The notes under the pieces were generated by a model. That model searched no databases, was not told the DNA's origin, and saw only the letters and a program-made list of their open reading frames with translations. The translations under genes and the position numbers were made by a program. This document shows, in pieces, positions 9,216 to 17,114 of a DNA stretch of 64,000 nt (position 1 is the first letter of the stretch; each line of letters opens with the position of its first letter). Source of the stretch: Vibrio sp. YMD68 (GTDB lineage: Bacteria; Pseudomonadota; Gammaproteobacteria; Enterobacterales; Vibrionaceae); assembly GCF_029958905.1 (NCBI RefSeq), contig NZ_CP124614.1, forward strand, positions 2,604,001 to 2,668,000, written 5' to 3'.

Positions 9216-9962
9216 TCAGTCCTTAACTCGAATATTGGTAGACTGCGTCCCTTTTATTATCGTGACACTTGGTGCAACCCGCCGCTTCACCACGACTTCC
9301 TCTGGTTCATGAGGATTTCTTAATGTGAGCTGAATGATTCCCTTGCTCTTAGCCGTTAACAGCTTTTCTGCGTCTTTTGGTGTCACTTCTAGTGTGACAG
9401 CACGCACGACGACAGGCGCATTTTCTTGTGTTCTCGCCGTTTGATCGACGGCGAGCACTTTAATATCTTTGAGGACTGTGGACGTATTGGTATACGTTTT
9501 ACTGTGATTAATCGTACTCAATATATCGACTCGATTACCGGGCAATAAGAACCCAGCCACCCCAATCACATCATCCACTCGAATGGTGACTGCCCGCATG
9601 TTTTCTGAAATCAAGGATGCCAGAGTTGAACCAACCGCCCCTGAAGTAACGCGCAACGGGTTAATCAACTCTCCTTGGAAAATATCGGCGTTCGCCACGA
9701 GCCCGATGACTGCTTCTTGATCGACAAATTGATCAGAATCTCGCCAGCTGACTTCCAGTAATTTAGAGGTTAAATGCAGGGCTTCTATCACCGTGCCTGC
9801 GGGGATTGATTGCGCGGCGATGACCACGGGCTCTCGCTCTACGACTTCCGTTGTGACTTGGGGCTGTACTTGTCTATCCATCCACTGTTTAGCAAAAAAT
9901 ACCGCACCTAAACCAAAAACAATGGATAACAAAAACAATAAAACGACTTGTTGTTTACTCAT
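9216..9962 (-). CDS. rcpC: Tad pilus assembly protein RcpC/CpaB
   Basis: 248 aa. One N-terminal membrane helix (about residues 7-25), then an SAF domain (VIAAQSIPAGTVIEALHL, about 47-64) and the RcpC/CpaB core with VGLVANADIFQGELINPLRV and AVTIRVDDVIGVAGFLLPG. CpaB proteins sit in the periplasm and stabilise the secretin. The ATG overlaps the stop of the upstream AAA+ gene (ATGA). Confidence 0.93.
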   Translation of the reverse strand: MSKQQVVLLFLLSIVFGLGAVFFAKQWMDRQVQPQVTTEVVEREPVVIAAQSIPAGTVIEALHLTSKLLEVSWRDSDQFVDQEAVIGLVANADIFQGELINPLRVTSGAVGSTLASLISENMRAVTIRVDDVIGVAGFLLPGNRVDILSTINHSKTYTNTSTVLKDIKVLAVDQTARTQENAPVVVRAVTLEVTPKDAEKLLTAKSKGIIQLTLRNPHEPEEVVVKRRVAPSVTIIKGTQSTNIRVKD

Positions 9963-11311
9963 CTAGCACCTCCACCTTTACCGTCAGCGGTAAAGTAGAC
10001 TTCCCATGCCCGTGAAAGTACTTCCGGCGTTATTACGGGCTCAATGTCTTCAAATGCAATGATATCTCGGCTGATACCCACCATGTCTTTGGGCAAGCAG
10101 GGATAAAAACCCACGCTATGTTGACGATGTAAACTGATTAAACTTTCGAAGACCGAAGACGCTATGGAGAGGTTTTTGCCTTTGGCCATTTTCTCCCAAA
10201 GCATCTGATATTCATTATCTTTTAATGGATAAAACTGAATCTTGTACCCCAAACGTCGCAAGAAAGCCGGATCACTGATTTTTTCAGGATCCAAGTTACT
10301 TGAGAAGGCGAGAGTCAGGATGAAAGGAATCGTTATTTGCTGACCATTTGGCAAGGATAAGTGGTCAAAAAAGTACTCCATGGGGACTATCCAACGATTC
10401 AGTAACGTATCAACCGGCATGGGCTGACGCCCTAAATCATCAATAATGAAGATGCCATTGTTTGCCATCATCTGTAACGGCGCCATCCAGACTCGATTGT
10501 GTTCACTGTGATTCACCTCCAACATATCCATCGTCAATTCGCCCCCAACTTGAATACTAGGGCGTTCACATAACACCCAGCGTCTGTCAAACTGCTCTTT
10601 GAATAGCAAACTCTGTTGGTCGTTATTTTTGTTGACTCGATTATGATGCTGAGGAGAGAAAACTTTAATGATGTTACCGGCTGCGTATACCGCAAAAGGA
10701 ATATAAACCGAAGTATTGAGAGAATTGAGTATTCGAGTGGCTACAAATGTTTTGCCGGTACCAGCGTCACCATATAACAGCAACGCTCGACCAGAATTAA
10801 TGGCTGGCCCTAATACTGAGATCATCCGTTCTGCGCCATACACATCACTTAACGCGTGAGTGACATCGGCTTTCGTTACCACTCGAGCGCGTACATCTTG
10901 CGCTTTTACCATCTGATCGTATTCGCTTAACGAGATGGGAGTTGGCCCTAGGTAAGCGTCTTTAGCAAAAGCGTTGTCAGCCTCTTGAACACCTGTTGCG
11001 GATAACGCATAGCGGACGGCTCCTCCTGACTGCTGAGACATATAGCCTTCGCTTTCAGCCTGAAAGACTTCAACAAGAGATTTTTTCCTCAGATTTCCAA
11101 TCATGGCTTCAATAAGGTGACTGTTGATGCACATAAGTTGCGTGAGATTGAGCAGATCGGACTTGGGGTAGGCGGCAATGTGTTTAATCAATAAATTTTC
11201 TACAACAGCCCTAGGAACCCCGAGTTCATCAAATGATGTGGGGACTTTAGGTGCGTCTGCTTGAGGAGTTAACTCTTCTCTATGTAGACTTTTTTGATTT
11301 GTCGTATTCAC
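9959..11311 (-). CDS. AAA+ ATPase inside the tad operon
   Basis: 450 aa. N-terminal about 100 residues look like a winged-helix fold (LLNLTQLMCINSHLIEAM). The AAA+ domain has Walker A GDAGTGKT at 181-188, Walker B FIIDDLG at about 288-294, a sensor-like FILTLAFSSNLDP, and arginine text FLRRLGYKI. It is not a TadA/GspE-type motor; it looks more like MoxR- or chaperone-type AAA+ proteins. The start is GTG, supported by AAGGAG 5-6 bases upstream. It is coupled to rcpC by an ATGA overlap and lies between tadV and rcpC, so a role in Tad assembly or its control is inferred from position only. Confidence 0.85.
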   Translation of the reverse strand: MNTTNQKSLHREELTPQADAPKVPTSFDELGVPRAVVENLLIKHIAAYPKSDLLNLTQLMCINSHLIEAMIGNLRKKSLVEVFQAESEGYMSQQSGGAVRYALSATGVQEADNAFAKDAYLGPTPISLSEYDQMVKAQDVRARVVTKADVTHALSDVYGAERMISVLGPAINSGRALLLYGDAGTGKTFVATRILNSLNTSVYIPFAVYAAGNIIKVFSPQHHNRVNKNNDQQSLLFKEQFDRRWVLCERPSIQVGGELTMDMLEVNHSEHNRVWMAPLQMMANNGIFIIDDLGRQPMPVDTLLNRWIVPMEYFFDHLSLPNGQQITIPFILTLAFSSNLDPEKISDPAFLRRLGYKIQFYPLKDNEYQMLWEKMAKGKNLSIASSVFESLISLHRQHSVGFYPCLPKDMVGISRDIIAFEDIEPVITPEVLSRAWEVYFTADGKGGGAR

Positions 11312-11372
11312 AGAGACTCCTTGTTGTCATCGGTTCACTCAATATCGAGTCACCAATGTAAGTGTTAATCCA

Positions 11373-11900
11373 TTAAAAATAGCTTTGCATGGCTAACCCG
11401 ATCACGACCACAGGAGCAAAAGGCATTCGTAACATCTGGGCATTACTCTTGGCGAGCATATCCCCCTCCACTTTTGAACCTCGACCATAAGCTCGACCAT
11501 AAGATAGAATCATCGTGTACTTTCTTATCATCTGTTGAAACAACTTAGGATCTTCCGCCATTCTCATTGAGCCGTACAATAAACCCACCAGCACACTTGA
11601 AATGGCAATCCAAAACACCGTATCAAGCAACTGTCCCCAACCCATGACGACGCCAACAACCCCTAAGAGCTTTACATCGCCAGGCGCCATTGCTCGTGCG
11701 ATATACAAAGCAAAGCCACCAAGAAACATCACTAGGCCTGCTACCAATGAACCCCCAATAGTGAGCAGAGGGTCATGAGAAAAAGATTGGTATGCGATGG
11801 TCAACACCAACAGATAGAGAAGCGCAATATTGGGGATTCGATTTTCTCTTGCATCAGTGATCGCAATGACCAGCCATCCTGCCCAAATAAGATACCCCAT
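11373..11900 (-). CDS. tadV: Flp prepilin peptidase TadV (A24 family, CpaA)
   Basis: 175 aa, almost wholly membrane-embedded. The two catalytic aspartates of A24 peptidases are visible: D in AITDARENRIPN (about residue 16) and D in the APGDVKLLG motif (about residue 75, the GxGD-type position). The enzyme cleaves Flp, TadE and TadF leaders at the inner membrane. It sits just downstream of the two flp genes in the same orientation. Confidence 0.93.
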   Translation of the reverse strand: MGYLIWAGWLVIAITDARENRIPNIALLYLLVLTIAYQSFSHDPLLTIGGSLVAGLVMFLGGFALYIARAMAPGDVKLLGVVGVVMGWGQLLDTVFWIAISSVLVGLLYGSMRMAEDPKLFQQMIRKYTMILSYGRAYGRGSKVEGDMLAKSNAQMLRMPFAPVVVIGLAMQSYF

Positions 11901-11926
11901 AGCGTTTTGTCCCTAAAAGAGAGCCG

Positions 11927-12100
11927 TTATTCGCTACCACTAAAAACAGACTCAAACTCATCGGTTAAAATTCCGTATACCACAGTGAAAAAACCAGAAA
12001 GGCCGATAATCATGGCACCAGCACCAACGACGTATTCCACCACAGTGAGCCCTTCCTCGTTGGCAAAAAACTCTTTAGATACATTTAGAAAATGTTTCAT
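11927..12100 (-). CDS. flp2: Flp-type pilin, second copy
   Basis: 57 aa. Reading the complement from ATG 12100 gives a short leader ending in NEEG followed by LTVVEYVVGAG and a hydrophobic helix, the Flp G/xxxxEY processing motif. GGAG precedes the start by 8 bases. The tail (DEFESVFSGSE) is acidic. It lies 115 bp downstream of the first flp gene and differs from it in the hydrophobic half. TadV should cleave after the Gly. Predicted major or alternative pilin subunit. Confidence 0.92.
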   Translation of the reverse strand: MKHFLNVSKEFFANEEGLTVVEYVVGAGAMIIGLSGFFTVVYGILTDEFESVFSGSE

Positions 12101-12118
12101 CTTTAAGTCTCCTAAATT

Positions 12119-12167
12119 GTACTGGCAAAGCGCTACAAGGAACGACCTTATAAGACCTAGCCAGTAC
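12119..12167 (-). other. hairpin between the two flp genes
   Basis: Perfect 8-base arms GTACTGGC (12119-12126) and GCCAGTAC (12160-12167), with a smaller AAGG/CCTT pairing inside. It lies in the 115-bp gap between the flp genes and has no U-run on the minus strand. It may be an mRNA processing or stabilising element that sets the ratio of the two pilins. Function is inference. Confidence 0.55.
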
Positions 12168-12215
12168 TACGTAGAATAGACTAAAAGTTGAATCACTGCC
12201 GAATAGACCTCGTTA

Positions 12216-12398
12216 CTATTCAGCTGGAGCCTCGTCAAAGACACTGCCCAATTCAGTTGTTAATGTGTCACTAAATGTACCAAATATTCCCGCTAATCCA
12301 GCCACTAGCAATCCAGCACCAACCACATACTCGACCACCGTTAGCCCCTCTTCATCGTTCATAAAATCTTTTATCAAATTCACTAAATTACTCATCAT
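12216..12398 (-). CDS. flp1: Flp-type pilin, first copy
   Basis: 60 aa from ATG 12398. Leader ends in NDEEG, followed by LTVVEYVVGAGLLVAG, the Flp processing motif and membrane helix; the tail is acidic (GSVFDEAPAE). The start has a strong GGAAGGAG upstream; the longer frame to 12431 would put that ribosome site inside the gene. First gene of the tad operon, so probably the most strongly expressed. Confidence 0.94.
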   Translation of the reverse strand: MMSNLVNLIKDFMNDEEGLTVVEYVVGAGLLVAGLAGIFGTFSDTLTTELGSVFDEAPAE

Positions 12399-12469
12399 TG
12401 GGTCTCCTTCCAAAAGGCAATTCATACTCAATTGCTAACTGATAATTTAGACATTAATAAAACTATCCG

Positions 12470-12484
12470 TTAGGACTTTCCTAA
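12470..12484. promoter_or_regulatory. 15-bp palindrome upstream of flp1
   Basis: TTAGGA-CTT-TCCTAA, perfect 6-base arms around a 3-base centre, 72 bp upstream of the flp1 start, in the presumed tad promoter region. It could be a repressor or activator site; no family is assigned. Confidence 0.4.
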
Positions 12485-12504
12485 TCTATTTTGGTACTTT
12501 TTTG

Positions 12505-12783
12505 TCATGAATTACCCTTAACTAAGAGGCCATCATTGACAATAAAGCAGTTGATATGGTCAAAATTCTTGGCTTTAGAAATATCCTCCACAAGAACAAC
12601 AAATCTAATGCATTGTTTTAAATACAAATAACAACAAAGGCTTTCCTCCTCTATATCCCCCAAGAACAACCAACATCCAGTCTCACTATTGATACTTGAC
12701 ACAATAAAATATGAGAGATTATATGAACTAATATCACACGAAACTTCAAACTCAGTGATAGCTCTATCATTAAATTCACTCAA
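12505..12783 (-). CDS. hypothetical protein upstream of flp1
   Basis: 92-residue open frame on the minus strand between the araC-type gene and flp1. It has no ATG near its start (TTG at 12783 is the best candidate) and no clear ribosome site. The sequence (CDISSYNLSYFIVSSINS, LYLKQCIRFVVLVEDISKAKNF) is not recognised and has no signal peptide. It may be a small cytoplasmic protein of the Tad locus or a chance frame in A+T-rich DNA. Confidence 0.35.
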   Translation of the reverse strand: MSEFNDRAITEFEVSCDISSYNLSYFIVSSINSETGCWLFLGDIEEESLCCYLYLKQCIRFVVLVEDISKAKNFDHINCFIVNDGLLVKGNS

Positions 12784-12813
12784 TTCGTCTTTATCTCTGG
12801 AAAAACGCCAGTC

Positions 12814-12852
12814 TAAGGCTAGCCTTAAACTAGTGATTAAGGATTAGCTAAT
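12814..12852. promoter_or_regulatory. palindromes in the control region of the AraC-type gene
   Basis: A 14-bp perfect palindrome TAAGGCTAGCCTTA (12814-12827) is followed by a 10-bp one, ATTAGCTAAT (12843-12852), just upstream of the AraC-type start. They may be operators for autoregulation or for the divergent tad side. Confidence 0.4.
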
Positions 12853-12867
12853 TTAAGGGTGTGGACT

Positions 12868-13608
12868 ATGGCTGTTTTGCATGCAGGCCAGTGGATTGGG
12901 CAATCTATCTCGTATATTCAAAGGGATACCCTGTTTAGTATAGAAAGGTTCTTTACCATTATAGAAAGTGGTCATGATGTGTCGGTCTTAAGCGAACCCA
13001 CTATTGATATCTGCTTTTTCTTTTTCGATAAAAACGTCAACCATCCCCTTCTATTGACTGCCATCAAAATATGCCAAAACCTTCATAAGAAACTGATCCT
13101 CATACACAAAGGCGACATTGAAGAGGACATTCTTGCTTTGGATGTTGTTTTTGATCACTTCGATCTCAACCGTTTTGATGTAACTGAATGGTGCGAACAA
13201 CTTAGCCGCAATATTCATTATCGATTCACTGATCATCAATCCATATTCACCTTGCACAAAGTACAAGAGGATTTAGACGAACAGAATATCAACAAGGATC
13301 TTATCGAGGTACTCCGCTATATCGACATGAATATATCGCGAACGATCAGAGAAGAGGATATTGCCGATTATTGCCACTACTCCGTCAGTCACTTTTCACG
13401 AATGTTTCATCAATCGGTGGGGATCAGCTTTAGAGATTACCTAACCACCAAACGCATTGAGCGAGCAAAACAACTCTTACAGGACGACAAAAAAAATAAG
13501 ATTGCGGTCATCGCTTACCAATGCGGCTACAAGGATGTTTCCTATTTTTCTCGTATGTTTAAGAAGAAAACCGGCATTTCTCCCGGTGTTTTCAGACAAT
13601 TTTATTAG
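12868..13608 (+). CDS. AraC-family transcriptional regulator
   Basis: 246 aa. The C-terminal about 100 residues carry two helix-turn-helix units of the AraC type (REEDIADYCHYSVSHFSRMF and IAVIAYQCGYKDVSYFSRMF, ending KKKTGISPGVFRQFY). The N-terminal about 140 residues are not an AraC cupin; they read as alternating strands and helices (IDICFFFFDKNVN, KLILIHKGDIEEDI, DVVFDHFDLNRFD), perhaps a degenerate receiver-like fold. ATG 12868 was chosen, with AAGG 9 bases upstream; a GTG at 12859 is possible. Divergent from the tad operon, so a Tad regulator by position. Confidence 0.88.
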   Translation: MAVLHAGQWIGQSISYIQRDTLFSIERFFTIIESGHDVSVLSEPTIDICFFFFDKNVNHPLLLTAIKICQNLHKKLILIHKGDIEEDILALDVVFDHFDLNRFDVTEWCEQLSRNIHYRFTDHQSIFTLHKVQEDLDEQNINKDLIEVLRYIDMNISRTIREEDIADYCHYSVSHFSRMFHQSVGISFRDYLTTKRIERAKQLLQDDKKNKIAVIAYQCGYKDVSYFSRMFKKKTGISPGVFRQFY

Positions 13609-13669
13609 ATAGATCACTCTAATCACTTAAAAAGGCGCGGTTAACTTTTCACTCAACTCACTAACATGC

Positions 13670-13694
13670 TAATGTTAACCGATAGTTAACATTA
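13670..13694. promoter_or_regulatory. inverted repeat upstream of the acyl-CoA ligase gene
   Basis: Arms TAATGTTAAC and GTTAACATTA (10 bases each, perfect) around CGATA, 50 bp upstream of the start codon. Further GTTAAC/TTAACAT pieces lie on both sides (13640-13645, 13697-13702). This is a strong candidate operator for an unknown regulator. Confidence 0.55.
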
Positions 13695-13743
13695 AATTAA
13701 CATAATAATAATTACATCATTTGTTATTACACGGAGTTAGAGA

Positions 13744-15429
13744 ATGATTCAGCCTAATCAAATATCCAAACCAACCTGCACTCTTCCCCCACCAAACGAA
13801 CTCATTTTGAAATGGGCTCAAGAGCGCCCTAATGAAGTGTACTTAAAACAAATCATCAATCGCCAGTTTGTTGAGTTCACTTACGCTGAAGTCGCCGATA
13901 AAGCGCTACGCCTTGTCGGTGCATTGAATACATTAGGGGCTAAGCCTGGTGATAAAATCGCGCTAATATCAAAGAACTGTGCAGAGTGGTTTATCTGTGA
14001 TTTGGCGATCATGCTTGGCGACTTTGTCAGTGTACCTATTTTTCCAACCGCAGGGGCCGATACCATCGAGTATTGCGCGACTCACAGTGAGAGTAAATTC
14101 ATCATTGCTGGAAAACTGGACGACTCTAAAGCAACGCAACAGGTTCTTGCTAGCCAGCCTCACCTCATCAGTATTGCTCTCCCTTACGATAGTGCACCTA
14201 ACTGTCAGCACCAATTTGAAGAACTGATTGCATCATCTGAGCCGTCAACATTTCGCCCTGAACATTGCGACGACAAACTGATGTCATTGGTTTACACCTC
14301 TGGCACATCCGGGCAACCTAAAGGTGCGATGCTGACCTATGGTGCGTTTAGCTGGTCGGTTGAACAACTGATCAACCATATAGGCATTCAAGGCGGTGAC
14401 AGACTGTTTTCTTACCTTCCGCTCGCGCACATTACTGAACGAGTGTATATCTTTGGGTGCTCTATTGCAGGTGGTGTACAAACCGCATTCCCAGAGTCGT
14501 TAGATACCTTTATCGAAGATGTAAAAATGCAGCGTCCAACACTGTTTATTTCAGTCCCTAGGCTGTGGACACTGTTCCAGCAACGTATTCAAGACAAGCT
14601 GCCACCACGCAAGATGAATCTTCTGCTCAAGATTCCGTTTGTCAGCACGCTCATTAAGAAGAAGCTAGCCGATGGGTTAGGGCTTGATCAAGCCAGAGTA
14701 CTCGGGTGTGGATCGGCACCGGTTTCAGCGGCTTTACTCGATTGGTACCACAGTATTGGATTGAACATTACCGAAGCGTGGGGAATGACGGAATCCTTTG
14801 CTTATAGCACGATCAATCACCCGTTTAGAGAAGACAAGATTGGGACTGTGGGTAATGCAGGTCCTGGGATTGAACTGAAAATCGCCCAAGACAGTGAAAT
14901 CATGGTGCGCGGTAAAGGCATATTTTCTGGGTACTACAAAAATGATATCGCGACCAAAGAATCGTTTGATGATGAAGGGTGGCTGCACACAGGTGATATC
15001 GGCTCTATTGACTCCGAAGGTTACCTTTCTATTCAAGGGCGTAAAAAAGACACCTTCAAAACCGCAAAAGGGAAGTTTGTCGCGCCGGTTCCTATCGAGA
15101 AAAAACTCTTCGAATACAGCAGAGTTGAGATGATGTGCCTTATCGGTCTTGGGCTTCCAGGGCCAATATTACTCGTCGTGCCTCATGACTTCCCTAATTT
15201 TGACAAGGAACGTTATGAGCGCACAACCAAAAGAGTGATTGAAAAAATGAACGCTCAGCTAGGTTCACATGAAAAAATCAAAGGCGTGTTAATGATCAAA
15301 GAACCGTGGAGTATTGAGAATAATATCCTAACTCCAACACTCAAGATTAAACGACATGTATTAGAGCAAAAATACCATGAGTTAGGAGCAAATTGGCCTA
15401 AAGACAAATTCGTGGTCTGGGAAGAGTAA
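13744..15429 (+). CDS. AMP-binding long-chain acyl-CoA ligase
   Basis: 561 aa adenylate-forming enzyme. The phosphate-binding motif YTSGTSGQPKG is at about 184-194, the A5-type motif NITEAWGMTES near 340-350, and the motif GWLHTGDIGSIDSEGYL near 414-430, then GRKKDTFKTAKGK. It should activate a long-chain fatty acid to acyl-AMP and then acyl-CoA. Closer in style to the FAA/FadD15-like branch (AMP_binding with a long lid) than to E. coli FadD. GGAG precedes the ATG. Monocistronic, closed by a terminator. Confidence 0.92.
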   Translation: MIQPNQISKPTCTLPPPNELILKWAQERPNEVYLKQIINRQFVEFTYAEVADKALRLVGALNTLGAKPGDKIALISKNCAEWFICDLAIMLGDFVSVPIFPTAGADTIEYCATHSESKFIIAGKLDDSKATQQVLASQPHLISIALPYDSAPNCQHQFEELIASSEPSTFRPEHCDDKLMSLVYTSGTSGQPKGAMLTYGAFSWSVEQLINHIGIQGGDRLFSYLPLAHITERVYIFGCSIAGGVQTAFPESLDTFIEDVKMQRPTLFISVPRLWTLFQQRIQDKLPPRKMNLLLKIPFVSTLIKKKLADGLGLDQARVLGCGSAPVSAALLDWYHSIGLNITEAWGMTESFAYSTINHPFREDKIGTVGNAGPGIELKIAQDSEIMVRGKGIFSGYYKNDIATKESFDDEGWLHTGDIGSIDSEGYLSIQGRKKDTFKTAKGKFVAPVPIEKKLFEYSRVEMMCLIGLGLPGPILLVVPHDFPNFDKERYERTTKRVIEKMNAQLGSHEKIKGVLMIKEPWSIENNILTPTLKIKRHVLEQKYHELGANWPKDKFVVWEE

Positions 15430-15438
15430 TTAAAATCG

Positions 15439-15466
15439 AAAGGGAGCCATTACGGCTCCTTTTTTA
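15439..15466 (+). terminator. rho-independent terminator of the acyl-CoA ligase gene
   Basis: Stem AGGGAGCC/GGCTCCTT with loop ATTAC followed by six or more T, 12 bp after the stop codon. Confidence 0.85.
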
Positions 15467-15476
15467 TAAGCCCAAA

Positions 15477-15671
15477 TTATAGATATTTGGTGTAGTCTGA
15501 GGTGTCATTGTTCTCGTTGTCTAGCCCCAGATCCTCTTTTACTCGACGACTCAATTGCTCTGCACACAACATTTCATTCGGCTTACCAATCACCTCACCT
15601 TCATTAATATATTTATTTTTAAATAACTTAGTACCAAACATCTTTGTCCAACCGATTAACGCTTCCATCAT
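15477..15671 (-). CDS. small DUF1127-like protein divergent from a LysR gene
   Basis: 64 aa. Starts with ATG ATG after AGGTG. It is W/K-rich at the start (MMEALIGWTKMFGTKLFKNK) and contains LSRRVKEDLGLDNENN, which resembles the end of DUF1127 proteins (L..D.GL..E). A similar small gene sits divergently beside the next LysR gene. Probably real, function unknown. Confidence 0.6.
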   Translation of the reverse strand: MMEALIGWTKMFGTKLFKNKYINEGEVIGKPNEMLCAEQLSRRVKEDLGLDNENNDTSDYTKYL

Positions 15672-15767
15672 TCAACACCTGTACTTGCCACCGTTCTATC
15701 GTTATTATGAAAACAACCTGTTCGATAAGCGAACAACCAATATTTACATTAATTATAAGTAGAAGTT

Positions 15768-16673
15768 ATGGACAATCGACTACGCCACCTTTCAGGTCTA
15801 CGTTACTTCGAAGTTGCAGCTCGTTTAAGCAGTTACAGTAAAGCTGCAGATGAACTCTTTGTTAGCCAAGCCGCTGTCAGCCAGAAGATACGACAATTAG
15901 AAGAACAGGTCGGGTGTAAGCTTTTCGTTCGTAAAGGCCGAGAAATGACTCTAACACATGAAGGACGTACGCTTTTCAGACACGTTTCAGATGGGTTTAA
16001 AGAGGTTTTATTGGGCTTAAACAAGATCCAGTCAGAGCCCATTCAAGGCTTGCTTGTTGTTAGAAGCCCTCCTTCTTTCGCTTCACGCTGGTTATTGCCA
16101 AGGTTGTGGAAGTTCTCAGTCAGACACCCAGAGATCCCAATTAAGGTACTCACAGGGTGTGATACTCCAAATTTAAAGCACGGTGAGATTGATGTAGCCA
16201 TTCGCCAAGGCGAAGATCTATGTGTTGAAGAAGGCTTGGCACTTGAGGTGCTTTTCAACGAACCGGTTTACCCTTTTTGTTCCCCTGAACTCGCAAACTC
16301 TTTGAACTTCACATCACCTAAACAACTCCTCAAATGTTGGCTGATTCAGTTTGATAGCGGTTGCTTCCCTTGGGAAGAATGGTTCAAACAAGCCAACATC
16401 TCGACTCAAACTCGTACGATACAGTGGATGGAAGTCGGTACCTTTGATATGGGATTAACCACGGTCATGGCGGGTCATGGTGTTTGCCTTGCAACGGACA
16501 GCCTTGCCGGTGATTTCATCGAACGCGGTCTACTCGTAAAGCCTTTTAACATTGGGATGACACCAGGCGTTCAAGTAAACCTGTGCTTTGATCCTGCTTC
16601 ACCGAGGAAGGAACGTATTGCTGCGTTTACTGAATGGCTACATGAAGAAGTATCCGACCTATTAAAAGCCTAA
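15768..16673 (+). CDS. LysR-family regulator, GcvA-like
   Basis: 301 aa. The N-terminal winged HTH has LRYFEVAARLSSYSKAADEL and VSQAAVSQKIRQLEEQVGCKLF (residues 10-55). The substrate-binding domain follows from about 90 (LPRLWKFSVRHPEIPIKV) and includes DVAIRQGEDL. This pattern belongs to the GcvA/AmpR-like branch. It is divergent from a small DUF1127-like gene, which may be its target. Effector unknown. Confidence 0.9.
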   Translation: MDNRLRHLSGLRYFEVAARLSSYSKAADELFVSQAAVSQKIRQLEEQVGCKLFVRKGREMTLTHEGRTLFRHVSDGFKEVLLGLNKIQSEPIQGLLVVRSPPSFASRWLLPRLWKFSVRHPEIPIKVLTGCDTPNLKHGEIDVAIRQGEDLCVEEGLALEVLFNEPVYPFCSPELANSLNFTSPKQLLKCWLIQFDSGCFPWEEWFKQANISTQTRTIQWMEVGTFDMGLTTVMAGHGVCLATDSLAGDFIERGLLVKPFNIGMTPGVQVNLCFDPASPRKERIAAFTEWLHEEVSDLLKA

Positions 16674-16803
16674 CCGATGCTGTCCATGATTGTTGCAATG
16701 AAAATAAGAAATAAGGCACTAACCTTCAAAACTAAACCGTTAGTGTCACTCTTTCTAATTCGAGTCTTGCTGAGTAAAAAGAGTGGCATAGGATTAAACT
16801 GAC

Positions 16804-17010
16804 TCATTGCCAAAATGGCTTCCTGGATTCGATTTGGGCTTGTTCTTTCGTTAAACCGACATCTTCAAGTAAATGATCTGGAATCTCCGACAGCCTTTTT
16901 CTAGAGCGATAGATTTCATGCCACTGAGCAATCTTAGTAAAGAAAACCTTAACCAGGCCAATTAATAGAGAACGACGATTTCTTTGTATATTTGTAATTG
17001 CAGTATCCAT
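16804..17010 (-). CDS. DUF1127 (YjiS-like) small protein
   Basis: 68 aa. Contains FFTKIAQWHEIYRSRKRLSEI and DHLLEDVGLTKEQAQIE, the DUF1127 core, and ends KPFWQ. The start at ATG 17010 has GGGGAAG upstream; the longer frame adds 17 residues without a ribosome site. DUF1127 proteins are small arginine-rich proteins, some linked to RNA binding or metabolic control. Divergent from the second LysR gene. Confidence 0.88.
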   Translation of the reverse strand: MDTAITNIQRNRRSLLIGLVKVFFTKIAQWHEIYRSRKRLSEIPDHLLEDVGLTKEQAQIESRKPFWQ

Positions 17011-17114
17011 ATTTCTTCCCCTTTGCTCGTAACTCCGTTGACAAGGCCAATAATCAACCATTATGGTTGGTAGGACAAACGATAGAAATTGGCTTTAAGT
17101 TAAGGAAAACTAAT

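Noticed and set aside
16998..17114. N-terminal extension of the second LysR protein
   Set aside because: It overlaps the divergent DUF1127 gene and its start; LysR proteins start near the MPPFQG text and GTG 17115 has the ribosome site.
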